Assembly (NCBI GenBank): GCA_958295935.1
Contig: OY282385.1
Coordinates: forward strand, 1,116,001-1,180,000
Direction of reading: 5' to 3'
DNA length: 64,000 nucleotides
DNA from: an uncultured Dehalococcoidia bacterium
GTDB taxonomy: Bacteria > Chloroflexota > Dehalococcoidia > Lucifugimonadales > Lucifugimonadaceae
How positions within the stretch are numbered: the first letter of the stretch is position 1; every line of letters begins with the position of its first letter. The position numbers and the translations under genes are program-made. Under the pieces are notes generated by a model. That model saw only the letters and a list, made by a program, of their open reading frames with translations. It was not told the origin of the DNA and did not search any database. Positions 7,560 to 16,340 of this stretch are shown piece by piece.

Positions 7560-8249
7560 ATGACCGAATCCACCACAATCGCAGACTTGGCCATTTCCGC
7601 CATCGCCGGATACACCTTGGGCGCATTGCCCATAGCATATGTCGCAGGACGATTGGGCGGCGTCGACGTGTTTCAGGTCGGAAGCCGGCAGGCAGGCGCA
7701 ACAAACGTATTCAGGGAAGTCTCAAGAACCTTTGGAATAGCCGTATTCTTTGCAGACTCCGTAAAGGGATTGCTTGCCGTACTCATAGGCAGGTTGCTGG
7801 GACTGGAAGGCGGATGGCTGCTCCTACCAGCCAGCGCCGCAGTGCTTGCACATTGGAACTCCCCCTTCACGCGCTTCAAAGGCGGAGACGGAGTATCCAC
7901 GATCACCGGAATCGCCGTCGGACTGACGCCCGCAGGCATAGTTTTGCCCTATCTCGTAGGCGGCCTAATCGCCCTGGTCGGAAACTCCCGCTTGGCTCAT
8001 CCCTCCATGTGGGGAGCGGCCACCTCATACACAATCTTCCTCATCATCTCCCTCGCCCCATTCGAATACGTCAACCCATACCTCACCCCGCGCCTGAACC
8101 CGGTCATCATCATTGGATTGACCTCCCTCGGACTGGGCATCCTCGTACACAGCATGGTCTACCGCTACAGGTCGCGCAGCTGGAAGCATACGGCGGAAAG
8201 CAACGAAGGAACCGCGGTACAGCCCGCCCCGCTGACAGAAAAAGACTGA
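7560..8249 (+). CDS. plsY: Glycerol-3-phosphate acyltransferase PlsY
   Basis: A 229-residue polytopic membrane protein with PlsY motifs: GSRQAGATN (41-49, usually GSxNPGATN), HW near residue 98 and FKGGDGV (106-112, usually GGKG[V/L]). PlsY transfers acyl from acyl-phosphate to glycerol-3-phosphate, the first step of membrane phospholipid synthesis. The substitution of Lys by Asp in the GGKG motif is unusual and could indicate a divergent paralogue. The C-terminal tail is hydrophilic. It is transcribed alone, with its own promoter. Confidence 0.85.
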   Translation: MTESTTIADLAISAIAGYTLGALPIAYVAGRLGGVDVFQVGSRQAGATNVFREVSRTFGIAVFFADSVKGLLAVLIGRLLGLEGGWLLLPASAAVLAHWNSPFTRFKGGDGVSTITGIAVGLTPAGIVLPYLVGGLIALVGNSRLAHPSMWGAATSYTIFLIISLAPFEYVNPYLTPRLNPVIIIGLTSLGLGILVHSMVYRYRSRSWKHTAESNEGTAVQPAPLTEKD

Positions 8250-8361
8250 CGGAAGTACGACGGTTCCGGACAACTCGCCGCCGGCAAGCGCGCCGCGAAC
8301 CATCCGGTGCAGGATTCGAGGATGCGGGGCCGATCCGCCTCACAAAACCGCCGCCCCCCCC

Positions 8362-8378
8362 GCCGGGAAAGGCCCGGC
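8362..8378. terminator. Hairpin between convergent plsY and anti-sigma genes
   Basis: GCCGGG (8362-8367) and CCCGGC (8373-8378) form a 6-bp stem with a 5-base loop, preceded by a C8 run. Its position between two converging genes suggests a bidirectional terminator. Confidence 0.4.
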
Positions 8379-8578
8379 TAGCCGTCTGGCAGACTACGGA
8401 TCCTTTGCAGCAAGGACCGGGGTGTCTCCACTCTGGGCAGTCCGCGTAGAAGGTTTATGGTCGACCACAGGCCGCTCAACCACCCATCGCAATCATCGCA
8501 AAGCCCCAGGTGAAAGCGGATGCGGTTCGCAAGAGAGTCCGGGAGGTCGCCGTCCAGGTAGTCAGACGCCTTCTCCAT
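8378..8578 (-). CDS. Putative zinc-finger anti-sigma factor
   Basis: A 66-residue soluble protein with the HxxxCxxC motif (FHLGLCDDC) of ZAS-type anti-sigma factors and the preceding DYLDGDLP segment common to them. The ATG at 8578 has GAGGAG just upstream. The frame stays open above it and encodes a Cys four residues further upstream, where ZAS proteins normally carry their first zinc ligand (C-E-E-L-M-E-K), so the true start may be earlier at a non-canonical codon, or the first ligand is missing. Divergent from the ECF sigma gene at 8839, its likely target. No membrane segment is present, so it would act in the cytoplasm. Confidence 0.65.
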   Translation of the reverse strand: MEKASDYLDGDLPDSLANRIRFHLGLCDDCDGWLSGLWSTINLLRGLPRVETPRSLLQRIRSLPDG

Positions 8579-8838
8579 CAACTCCTCGCAAGGTATTTCT
8601 TCATACGCAGCTATTGAGGTCGCTCCCTAAGCTTATTCCATGCCCGTCCTGTCCAAAGCGAAATGAAACCATCCACTGTCAACTTGGATGCTCAAGCACG
8701 TCGAAAGGCGCGGGGTCGAATCATTTCCTGCAAGATAGTAATCTATCTCAAAGCCGGAAGGCAGCTTTCGTTCCACTCATGACGATTTCGCATATAGACC
8801 CCAGGGAAGGGGATTAGCGCAAAGGCGCTCAGGGCCGA

Positions 8839-9351
8839 ATGCAAGCCGAAGAGTTCACAAAAATAGCCGAGGAAAACGCCGGATTCGTGTACAACGTCGC
8901 CCTGCGGATGATGGGAAATCCGCACGACGCAGAGGAAGTGGCGCAGGAAGCCTTCACCTCAGCCTTCAAAGCCAGGAATCGCTTCCGCAGAGATGCACGA
9001 GCCACCACCTGGCTTTACCGAATAACCGTCAACGCAGCCCTCATGCGCCTGCGCAGGGAAAAACGGCGCACCCAGTCCACCGTGAACGAGGATGAACGAC
9101 CCGACGCGCCCATTACAGACCGCTCACAAATGCCGGCCCGCGCAGCCCTGAACAAGGAGCTGGGACAGCAGTTGGCCGCCGCCATCCTGGAACTGCCCCC
9201 GGACATGCGAGCCGCCATCGTACTGAGAGACGTCCAGGGTCTCTCGAACTCCGAGGCATCGGGAATCCTCGAAGTCTCTATACCCGCTCTCAAGGCCCGC
9301 CTCCACCGAGGACGCATCGCACTGAGGGAAAAACTCAGCGGATACCTGTAG
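8839..9351 (+). CDS. ECF-family RNA polymerase sigma factor
   Basis: A 170-residue sigma-70 factor with region 2 (residues 10-75, DAEEVAQEAFTSAF for core binding and -10 recognition) and region 4 (about 115-168, with the helix-turn-helix LSNSEASGILEVSIPALKARLHRGR). There is no region 3 and no C-terminal extension, as in ECF factors. It is divergent from a small ZAS-type anti-sigma gene, with about 260 bp between that could hold an autoregulated promoter; no motif is clear enough to call. Confidence 0.9.
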   Translation: MQAEEFTKIAEENAGFVYNVALRMMGNPHDAEEVAQEAFTSAFKARNRFRRDARATTWLYRITVNAALMRLRREKRRTQSTVNEDERPDAPITDRSQMPARAALNKELGQQLAAAILELPPDMRAAIVLRDVQGLSNSEASGILEVSIPALKARLHRGRIALREKLSGYL

Positions 9352-9360
9352 ACGCCCGGA

Positions 9361-10224
9361 TCAAATAGCGTAGCTCTCCAGAATCTGATCCACAGTCCTG
9401 TGGTTTGCCCGCTCCAGAAGATCCGACTGCCGATCCTCAAACGTCGGATGCTCATCCTTGTACACGAGGCCAAGCGGTATGCCCGGACGCTCCAGAAGGT
9501 CCACGGCCGCCTGCCGGCTCGTCGGGTCATGGTCTGCAGGAACGTCCCACGCCATACCGGGTATGCCCTTACGGCGATTCCCCTTCAACAACTCATACGT
9601 ATCGTTGTACGTGGTGCAGGGAGACTGGACGTGAACGATAGAGAACCCGCGATGCTCCATCGCATCCTCGATCATCGATGCCAACTGACGGGGCTTGCTG
9701 GAGTAGTGAGAACCGACGTAGCTAACGCCCATGGTCATGTACAGCTTGAGCGGGAACATCTGGGTCTCGATCTTCCCATGAGGCGTAGAACTCGTGACCT
9801 GCCCAAGCTCAGTGGTAGGAGAACTCTGACCCTTCGTAAGACCGTAAACCCCGTTGTCCATCACGACACAGGTGACGTCCAGATTCCGTTGCGCCTGAGG
9901 GCCAATGTGCTCCGCCCCAATGCTCAGAAAGTCACCGTCACCCGCCACCACCACCGTGTTCAGCTCGGGACGAGCAACCTTGACCCCAAACGCCAACGGC
10001 AGCGTGCGCCCATGAATCCCATGCAAACCAAAGGGCTGCTCACCCTCCGTAAGATGCACCATATTCCCCGAACACCCAATGCCCGCAACTATGACGTTGT
10101 TGGAAAACGGCACCTCATACTTGGCCGTTCTCGCCTCCAGCGCCCACTCCAGCGCACGCCGCACCCCGAAATCTCCGCAGCCCGGGCACCACTTGAAATC
10201 ATATTCCGCGTTTCTGGGACTCAT
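9361..10224 (-). CDS. korB: 2-oxoacid:ferredoxin oxidoreductase beta subunit
   Basis: A 287-residue beta subunit with the cluster-binding segment WCPGCGDFG near the N-terminus, another ligand Cys in GIGCSG, and the thiamine diphosphate motif GDGDFLSIG...NGVYGLTKGQ. With the adjacent alpha subunit it oxidatively decarboxylates a 2-oxoacid (probably 2-oxoglutarate) to the acyl-CoA with reduction of ferredoxin. The start ATG overlaps the stop of the alpha subunit gene by four bases, so the two are translationally coupled. Confidence 0.9.
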   Translation of the reverse strand: MSPRNAEYDFKWCPGCGDFGVRRALEWALEARTAKYEVPFSNNVIVAGIGCSGNMVHLTEGEQPFGLHGIHGRTLPLAFGVKVARPELNTVVVAGDGDFLSIGAEHIGPQAQRNLDVTCVVMDNGVYGLTKGQSSPTTELGQVTSSTPHGKIETQMFPLKLYMTMGVSYVGSHYSSKPRQLASMIEDAMEHRGFSIVHVQSPCTTYNDTYELLKGNRRKGIPGMAWDVPADHDPTSRQAAVDLLERPGIPLGLVYKDEHPTFEDRQSDLLERANHRTVDQILESYAI

Positions 10225-11945
10225 ACACCCACCCTCTCGCCAAGTTCCTGACTCACTCGAGACGAAATCCTGTCCGACAGACCGATCGGGCGAAACGGAG
10301 TACCAGTGTACTGCGTGATCGACTCCGCCCTAACGCCTTCCATGCGCAGCATGGCCGACCATTGGCCCTGGTAATTCAACTCAGGCACGATCACCAAGCG
10401 CTTTTCCAACAACGTCTCAAGCACCGCAGCAGGAAGAGGGTTCAGCGCCAGGGAATACACCCAACCCAACTCCACCCCGGCCGACTTGAGCCGGTTATAA
10501 GCCTCTCGGGCAGCCCCCTTAGACGAACCCCAAGGCATTATCACGATGTCCTCACCCGCGTCTTCCAGCTCATACGGAGAGTCTCGCAAAAGCTCCAACT
10601 TGCTGAATCGCCGCTCCGTCAGCCTGATGTGATGACGGGGCAGATGAGTCGTATCGCCGATCTCGTCGTGCTCGCTGCCATTGGCAACGTACGCGCCGGG
10701 CCCGCCGGGAAGAGGCATAGGCGTAAGATCACCCTCCGACCACGACTGATAACGCCTGAAACCATTGGAACCCGAATACACCCGGCGACTCTCCACCTGC
10801 AACTCGTTCAAGTCGGGAGCGCGTATGTTTTCCCCGCGCTCCGCCAGCTGGAACTCACTCATCACTATCACCGGACCCTGATAGCGCTCCGCCCAATTGA
10901 ACGCCAGCGCAGCAGCGTAGAAACATTCCTCCACAGAACCCGGAGCAATCACCGGAAGCTTGACGTCCCCGTGCGCAGGGTGCATACACGCAAATAGATC
11001 GGACTGCTCAGACTTCGTCGGAAGACCCGTAGCAGGGCCGCCCCGCTGCACGTCCGTGACCACCAGCGGTATCTCAGCCATCCAGGCCAGACCAAGGCCC
11101 TCGCTCATCAACGAAATGCCCGGCCCAGCAGTGGCCGTCATCGCTTTCTTGCCCGAAAATCCCGCACCCACCGACGCGCCGATCGCCTCGATCTCGGAAC
11201 TCACCTGATAGGCCACCTTGCCAGGCCCCGTGAGATTGTTCTGCATCCAGACCAGTATCGTCGTCGCAGGAGAAATCGGATAGCCCACGTAGAACTCCAC
11301 CCCGGCAGCGGCCGCACCCAGGGAAAGGGCAGCGTTCCCGGTGATCATAAGCTGCTTGTAGTCGGGAGGCACAGGAGGAGTCAACTCGCCAACGTGAAAT
11401 CCACTGGTCTCAGCCACCTCCGAACCCAGGCGAACCGCCTTGATATTCGCTTCGATGATCTCAGCATCACCGGGCCGGCCGCGGGTAAAGCGTTCACGAA
11501 TGAAACTATCTATCTGCTCCAACGAAAAATTGATCAGGTTCGAGACCGCGCCGATCACCACCATGTTCGCAGCACGTGCATTGCCGGTCGACTTGGCAAG
11601 CTCGTCAGCCTTGATCCCAAAGTACTTGCCCCCCAACGGCAAGTCGTACTCGGAAGAATCGTAAATCGCAACCCCGTTCTCGCTCATGTCCTCGCTGTGA
11701 TGATCAAAGGCGTACTGATTCAGCGCCACCAGAACGTCAACGCTGTCACCCGCGCTCAGAACCGGAACCGTGGAAATGCGAACCTGAGAGGACGCCGGCC
11801 CGCCCATGATCTGAGAAGGAAACGTCGAAAAAGTCTGAACGTAATAGCCCGCCAGCGCCGCCGATCGGGCCAAAGCGTCGGCAGACGTCACCAGCCCCTG
11901 CCCGCCTTCACCGGCGAACCTGATCACAAAATCGTTTTTCCGCAA
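10221..11945 (-). CDS. korA: 2-oxoacid:ferredoxin oxidoreductase, fused gamma-alpha subunit
   Basis: The protein joins a gamma domain (roughly residues 1-190, starting FAGEGGQGLVTSADALA) to an alpha/pyrimidine-binding domain (from about 205, GNAALSLGAAAAGVEFYVGYPISPAT, with the family motif FPTKS-like GLPTKSEQSD). The TTG at 11945 is preferred because GGAGGAAG lies a few bases upstream; the frame opens at 11966. The gamma-alpha fusion is typical of KorA/ForA-type enzymes of bacteria with ferredoxin-based oxidative TCA steps. No separate ferredoxin subunit is seen. Confidence 0.9.
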   Translation of the reverse strand: MRKNDFVIRFAGEGGQGLVTSADALARSAALAGYYVQTFSTFPSQIMGGPASSQVRISTVPVLSAGDSVDVLVALNQYAFDHHSEDMSENGVAIYDSSEYDLPLGGKYFGIKADELAKSTGNARAANMVVIGAVSNLINFSLEQIDSFIRERFTRGRPGDAEIIEANIKAVRLGSEVAETSGFHVGELTPPVPPDYKQLMITGNAALSLGAAAAGVEFYVGYPISPATTILVWMQNNLTGPGKVAYQVSSEIEAIGASVGAGFSGKKAMTATAGPGISLMSEGLGLAWMAEIPLVVTDVQRGGPATGLPTKSEQSDLFACMHPAHGDVKLPVIAPGSVEECFYAAALAFNWAERYQGPVIVMSEFQLAERGENIRAPDLNELQVESRRVYSGSNGFRRYQSWSEGDLTPMPLPGGPGAYVANGSEHDEIGDTTHLPRHHIRLTERRFSKLELLRDSPYELEDAGEDIVIMPWGSSKGAAREAYNRLKSAGVELGWVYSLALNPLPAAVLETLLEKRLVIVPELNYQGQWSAMLRMEGVRAESITQYTGTPFRPIGLSDRISSRVSQELGERVGV

Positions 11946-12349
11946 TCCGCTTCCTCCGCTCTGCAAGATGCGCGACTCAACCCTGCGGGCCGCCGCGACG
12001 GCTCGGCCTCATGCCCAGCGCATGACCACTCCACCCAAGTTCGAAACCGAACCCGAGCTTTGGAAGTGCAGAATCGCCTGCCATGCAAATACAGCGTTCT
12101 CTCAGATGGTACGGCCGGATAGCGCCCCGGCACAGCGAGGCGCATCATAAAGAGGGTCGATATGGTTCTAGACGCGCCCATAGGTCTCTCCTAATTATCG
12201 AGCCGACCCGATTGAGTGTCAATTTGAAATCAGCATCCCCTCAAGCGTTTTCCCAACCCTTACCCATACGTTAACCCAAAATCCAATCTCCCCTTGACCA
12301 CCTTCCCGGGGTCTACCTAGAATCCGCCGGCAACAGCAGGAGGAAAGGA
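11946..12349. other. Intergenic region between korA and the NUDIX gene
   Basis: About 400 bp between divergent genes. The right end holds a good promoter (12294-12323). The left part may carry the korA leader; a CTGAGAGA stretch there recalls part of the thiamine pyrophosphate riboswitch, but the rest of that structure cannot be traced. No gene was recognised. Confidence 0.6.
12294..12323 (+). promoter_or_regulatory. Sigma-70 type promoter of the NUDIX-GNAT operon
   Basis: TTGACC (12294-12299), an 18-base spacer and TAGAAT (12318-12323). Expected transcription start near 12330, followed by the strong ribosome binding site AGGAGGAAAGG and the TTG start at 12350. Confidence 0.65.
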
Positions 12350-12817
12350 TTGCCCAAAGAAACGGACCGCGTAAGCGGCTCCCAAACGCACACGGAAACC
12401 ACGATATGGTCGGCAGGCGGCGTCGTGATGCGCCGATGCCCACAGGGAACCCACCAGGTAGCCCTATGCGGCAGAACCGCAGAAGGACTGTGGGCGCTGC
12501 CAAAAGGAACCCCGGACGGCAGCGAGTCTCCCCTCGAAACCGCCGTCAGAGAGGTCAGCGAAGAAACCGGGCTCGAAGTGCAACCCGGACCCAAGGTCGG
12601 AGACATTCAATATCCCGTAAAGTTAGAGGCCGCGAGCCACGCGATGATCAAGACCGTCTTCTACTACCTCATGACACCTGTCGGAGGCGACTTTGCCAAA
12701 CACGATGACGAATTCGACCAGGTCCAATGGTTCGAAACCGGCCGCGCCCTCCAAGTGCTGACCCACCGGAATGAAGCCAGAATCGTGGAAAAAGCTCTGG
12801 CCTTGGCAGCGCTATAA
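12350..12817 (+). CDS. NUDIX hydrolase
   Basis: A 155-residue protein with a complete Nudix box G53-x5-E59-x7-R67-E-V-S-E-E-T-G-L75, which binds the metal and hydrolyses nucleoside diphosphate-linked compounds. The sequence ahead of the box (GGVVMRR...LWALPKG) is that of the Ap4A/8-oxo-dGTP hydrolase group, but substrate cannot be assigned. The TTG start at 12350 is supported by AGGAGG seven bases upstream. The 3' end overlaps the next gene by 47 bp in another frame. Confidence 0.9.
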   Translation: MPKETDRVSGSQTHTETTIWSAGGVVMRRCPQGTHQVALCGRTAEGLWALPKGTPDGSESPLETAVREVSEETGLEVQPGPKVGDIQYPVKLEAASHAMIKTVFYYLMTPVGGDFAKHDDEFDQVQWFETGRALQVLTHRNEARIVEKALALAAL

Positions 12818-13481
12818 ACCAAGAGTCCGGAACATAGAACCACTACAGGGCGATCTCGTAGTCCTCAGAGCCAAGCGCATGGAGGACGTGCCCGCCGATT
12901 ATGAGTGGCGCACAGACCCCGAACTCGCACGCCTCGACGCCGCAAGGCCCATAAACCTCTCTCTAAGAGAGTACGGACGCTATCAGCAAGACGAACTCCG
13001 ATTCCCATCGCCATGGTCCGTAAGGCTCGCAATAGACACCAAGGACGGGCGCCACATTGGCAACTGCATGTACTACGACATCGACTTCAACAAGCGGAAG
13101 GCCGAGCTGGGAATCATGATCGGAGACCGGGACCACTGGAGCAAGGGATACGGCGCCGACGCCGTCAGAACCCTCCTCAGGCACCTGTTCACACAAACAC
13201 CCATCGAACTCGTTTACCTACACACACTCGCACAGAACCTCCGAGCACAGCGGTGCTTTAGCAAGGTCGGCTTCAACCCCACGGGAGAGGTGCGACGCGA
13301 AAGCCAGGACTTCGTGAGAATGGAAATACTCCGCTCGCACTGGGCCGCTGAAAACCAGGTAAGCGAATCCCCGGAGGAAGCCCCGACCCCCGAAAACCAG
13401 CCAGCGCACACACCCCGGCCCAAACACTCATCCTGGAGAAAAACCCGCGCGAAGCGTGTAACCTGCCGCCGGCAGGAGTAG
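12771..13481 (+). CDS. GNAT family N-acetyltransferase (RimJ/RimL-like)
   Basis: A 236-residue protein with the GNAT fold: acetyl-CoA motif A around DRDHWSKGYGADAVRTLLRHLF and motif B with NLRAQRCFSKVGF, as in acetyltransferases acting on protein or antibiotic amino groups. The ATG at 12771 is the only plausible start and puts the first 15 codons inside the NUDIX gene, so the two are likely coupled. The last 50 residues are Pro-, Lys- and Arg-rich and probably disordered. Confidence 0.85.
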   Translation: MKPESWKKLWPWQRYKPRVRNIEPLQGDLVVLRAKRMEDVPADYEWRTDPELARLDAARPINLSLREYGRYQQDELRFPSPWSVRLAIDTKDGRHIGNCMYYDIDFNKRKAELGIMIGDRDHWSKGYGADAVRTLLRHLFTQTPIELVYLHTLAQNLRAQRCFSKVGFNPTGEVRRESQDFVRMEILRSHWAAENQVSESPEEAPTPENQPAHTPRPKHSSWRKTRAKRVTCRRQE

Positions 13482-13497
13482 ATACGTCCAACGTATC
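13463..13497 (+). terminator. Two adjacent hairpins after the GNAT gene
   Basis: CCTGCC/GGCAGG (13463-13477, 3-base loop) overlaps the last codons, and GATACGT/ACGTATC (13481-13497, 3-base loop) follows the stop. No T-run; possible terminator or RNA end-protecting structure. Confidence 0.35.
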
Positions 13498-13541
13498 TCA
13501 CCCGCGGAACGCCCCAAGCGCCGCCAAACTCGGAGCAGCGA

Positions 13542-14468
13542 ATGAAGATTGCAATCATGGGAGCCGGCGCCGTAGGCGGGTACTACGGCGGAACCCTGGC
13601 ACGGCACGGCCTCGACGTGGCCCTGATATGCCGAGGACCGCATCGAGACGCCATCGCACGAAACGGCCTACAGGTGACGAGCCACTGGGGAAAGTTCACC
13701 GTCCACCCGCTCGCCTCCAGCGACCCGGCAGAGGTTGGCCAAGCCGACCTCGTACTCCACTGCGTAAAACTCTACTCCAACCACGAGGCCGTGCCGCTCA
13801 TGAGGCCCCTCGTAGGAAGAAACACCCGCATACTCACCATCCAAAACGGCGTTACCAGCGGACAACGCCTCGCTGACGAGTTCGGATGGGACAGGGTATT
13901 GCAAGGCGCAACCTACATCGAAGCGGCCATTACGGCCCCAGGCAGCGTCGAGCAGACCGGCCCCACCGCGCGCATCGAGTTTGGAGAAAGAGACGGAACG
14001 AAGAGCGAGCGAGCGGAATCCGTCAGGAAACTCCTCGACCGAACTGGAATACAGGCAGAAATCAGCTCCGACGTCACCGCCGCGCTCTGGACCAAGATGG
14101 TGGCCGTGGCATCCATAGGCACCCTCATGACCGCCGCACGAGCCTCGCTAACGGAAGTATTGGGCTGGCCCGGCGGCGCTGACGTGATCAGAACCGTCAT
14201 GGAAGAAATCGTGGCCGTCGGAAAATCGAAGCGAGTCGCCTTTCCGCCGGACGTCGTTTCCGAAAGATTTCAAGCCGCCGCAAGCGAAGCGGAACACTTC
14301 AGATCATCGCTCCAGATGGACCTGAACGCCGGACGACCACTCGAAGTGGACGACCTGCTGGGAGCCGTCGTTCGCATGGCGCGGGAGGCGGGAATACCAA
14401 CCCCCGCAAGCGAAACCCTGGTGATGACCCTGGAACGCTTCAAGAGAGGCTCCCCAACCCCGTCCTGA
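13542..14468 (+). CDS. Ketopantoate reductase family protein (PanE/ApbA-like)
   Basis: A 308-residue two-domain dehydrogenase. The N-terminal Rossmann fold opens with GAGAVGGYYGG (residues 7-17), and the C-terminal helical domain has the conserved LWTKMVAVASIG with the catalytic-type Lys. The family reduces 2-dehydropantoate with NADPH for pantothenate synthesis, but many members act on other 2-oxo acids, and no other pan genes are near. The ATG at 13542 directly precedes the Rossmann motif. Confidence 0.85.
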   Translation: MKIAIMGAGAVGGYYGGTLARHGLDVALICRGPHRDAIARNGLQVTSHWGKFTVHPLASSDPAEVGQADLVLHCVKLYSNHEAVPLMRPLVGRNTRILTIQNGVTSGQRLADEFGWDRVLQGATYIEAAITAPGSVEQTGPTARIEFGERDGTKSERAESVRKLLDRTGIQAEISSDVTAALWTKMVAVASIGTLMTAARASLTEVLGWPGGADVIRTVMEEIVAVGKSKRVAFPPDVVSERFQAAASEAEHFRSSLQMDLNAGRPLEVDDLLGAVVRMAREAGIPTPASETLVMTLERFKRGSPTPS

Positions 14469-14500
14469 GCAAGAACCCAACGCCCCGGAACCGCCCCGAG

Positions 14501-14890
14501 TCACCCACCCCTGGCAGCGTCCGAAGTCAACACGGCAGCCCTAACGACGTTCGTGATCTGCTGCGCCTCGTGCGCCTGCTCTATAAGCCCGCGAATCGAA
14601 TGCTCCACCTCATCCCTCGTCTCATCATCCGACCGCTCCTGACAATCGGACAGCGCATGCAACGTCAACACCTGGTGGGCAGATTCAAGAAGCTCCGCCC
14701 AGTTGGTGAACAGTTCGACCGGCACCTCCGCCCTCACGTTCTCAGGCGCACGCTCCTCCAGCAGGCGCTTCGCAAACGCCAAGTCAGTGCGCGCCCAGGT
14801 CAGGGCCGCGGCGATGACCCCAACCTCACGAGGGCTGAGAAAAATCCCCAGCCTTCCCGAACGACGCGCCTCCAATTCCCGTTGCTGCAT
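14501..14890 (-). CDS. Hypothetical protein, all-helical
   Basis: A 129-residue protein not recognised. It is rich in Glu, Arg, Ala and Leu, predicted mostly helical, with no membrane segment or signal peptide. It starts at ATG 14890 and converges with the reductase gene to the left. The opposite strand also has an open frame, but this one has the G-rich coding composition seen in real minus-strand genes of the window. Confidence 0.55.
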   Translation of the reverse strand: MQQRELEARRSGRLGIFLSPREVGVIAAALTWARTDLAFAKRLLEERAPENVRAEVPVELFTNWAELLESAHQVLTLHALSDCQERSDDETRDEVEHSIRGLIEQAHEAQQITNVVRAAVLTSDAARGG

Positions 14891-15267
14891 ACTCCCTGCT
14901 CTCCGCTGTCGTACCTAAACGCTATTTCCCCCGCCAGTCCCCTTCGCCCCACCCGCGCAACCTTACACCTTACCTAATAGATCAAAGCCCCCGGCAGACT
15001 TTGAATTCGCAATTCCACCCCCGCATCCCCCATAGCATTCCGAACAACCTGCCCGCCATTCCCCCCCGGACCGCGGCAGCGCAGACCCTCGGATACTCTC
15101 ATTGCCACCTGCTGAAGCCATTCCCCCTGGACCGCAGCAGCGCCCCGCGTAGCTTCCCGTCACGGTGTATCGTTTATCGTTAAACTCACAATCTCAGACT
15201 CAACGCCCGCTGCGCTCCACCGGGCGGAAGCAAGCTCCGGCCAAGGACAAGAGGAGTTACCACAAAC
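14891..15267. other. Intergenic region with a short direct repeat
   Basis: No gene is seen in 377 bp. A segment of about 25 bases of the form CCATTCCCCCYGGACCGCRGCAGCGC occurs at about 15057-15082 and again at about 15119-15144 with two or three differences. The region serves two divergent genes. Confidence 0.5.
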
Positions 15268-16332
15268 GTGAAAATGAAAGTAGCCGTTACCTCCCGCTCC
15301 GACGTCTCCGCTGAGGTCATACAAGTACTCGAAGAAGCCGGCCTCGAAATCGCACAACGCCCATGCGCAACTGAAGATGAGGTCATAGAGACCGCCAAAG
15401 ACGCCGACGCAATACTCGTCGCCACACTGCCACTGACCAGTCGAAGGGTCCTGCAAGCGTTGCCAAGACTCAAAGTCGTATGCCGCAACGGCGTCGGAGT
15501 AGACTCCGTGGACCTCGACGCTGCAACAGAACTCGGCATCTGCGTATGCAACTCCCCGGGCGTCAACACCACAGAGGTCGCAGACCACGCCATGGCCCTA
15601 CTCCTCTCTATCACCAGGCAGATACCGGAACTCAGGGAACGAGTCGAGGCAGGCGCGTGGAGCGACCGGCCAAGCGAACTCGCGGGCATACGGAAGCGCA
15701 TGACCAGAATCGCCGGAAGCACCGTCGGAATCGCAGGATTCGGCAATATCGGACAAGCCTTCTCTCTAAGAATCCGGGGCTTTGGACCAAACCGCATCAT
15801 CGCTTACGACCCATACGCACCGCAGACCGTAGCCGACCTCTTTGGCGTACGGCTCTGCGACTTGGACGAACTGCTAACACAATCAGACTTCATCTCCATA
15901 CACATGCCGCTCACCGAGAGCAACAGACATCTGTTTGGACGCGCAGCCTTCCAGGAGATGAAGCCCTCCGCCGTGCTCATCAACACCGCAAGAGGCCCCA
16001 TCGTGGACGGCGCAGCCCTTCACGAGGCTCTGACCACCGGGCAGATCGCCGCCGCAGGACTCGACGTGACCGAGGTAGAACCCCTCGACCCAGAAAGCCC
16101 ACTCCTCGAACTCCCCAATCTCACCATCACCCCCCACTTTGCAGGCGCATCAGGATTCTCCGCCGCCGAAGGATCCAAGCGGTGGGCGGAAAACGCCGTG
16201 CGCGTACTGAACGGCAAACCGCCATGGGGCCTGGCAAACCCGGACGTCGTCAAGCGAATCGCCATCATGCGTGAACACAAAGCCCGCAGATGGGAAGGCA
16301 TACCGGACATGCGGCTGTCTACCGGGTTCTGA
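15268..16332 (+). CDS. D-isomer specific 2-hydroxyacid dehydrogenase
   Basis: A 354-residue NAD-dependent dehydrogenase of the phosphoglycerate dehydrogenase superfamily: NAD-binding fold with GIAGFGNIGQAFSLRI (about 150-165), catalytic Arg in INTARGPIVD, Glu in VTEVEPLD and the late His in TPHFAG. Substrate is uncertain; the lack of an ACT domain argues against a full SerA. The GTG at 15268 is preferred over the ATG at 15274 because GAGGAG lies 11 bases upstream. Confidence 0.88.
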   Translation: MKMKVAVTSRSDVSAEVIQVLEEAGLEIAQRPCATEDEVIETAKDADAILVATLPLTSRRVLQALPRLKVVCRNGVGVDSVDLDAATELGICVCNSPGVNTTEVADHAMALLLSITRQIPELRERVEAGAWSDRPSELAGIRKRMTRIAGSTVGIAGFGNIGQAFSLRIRGFGPNRIIAYDPYAPQTVADLFGVRLCDLDELLTQSDFISIHMPLTESNRHLFGRAAFQEMKPSAVLINTARGPIVDGAALHEALTTGQIAAAGLDVTEVEPLDPESPLLELPNLTITPHFAGASGFSAAEGSKRWAENAVRVLNGKPPWGLANPDVVKRIAIMREHKARRWEGIPDMRLSTGF

Positions 16333-16340
16333 AAAAGCCC

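Noticed and set aside
12060-12140. Possible thiamine pyrophosphate riboswitch upstream of korA (minus strand CTGAGAGA)
   Set aside because: Only the CTGAGA core fits; the second conserved helix and the expected spacing are not there, and korA is not a usual target.
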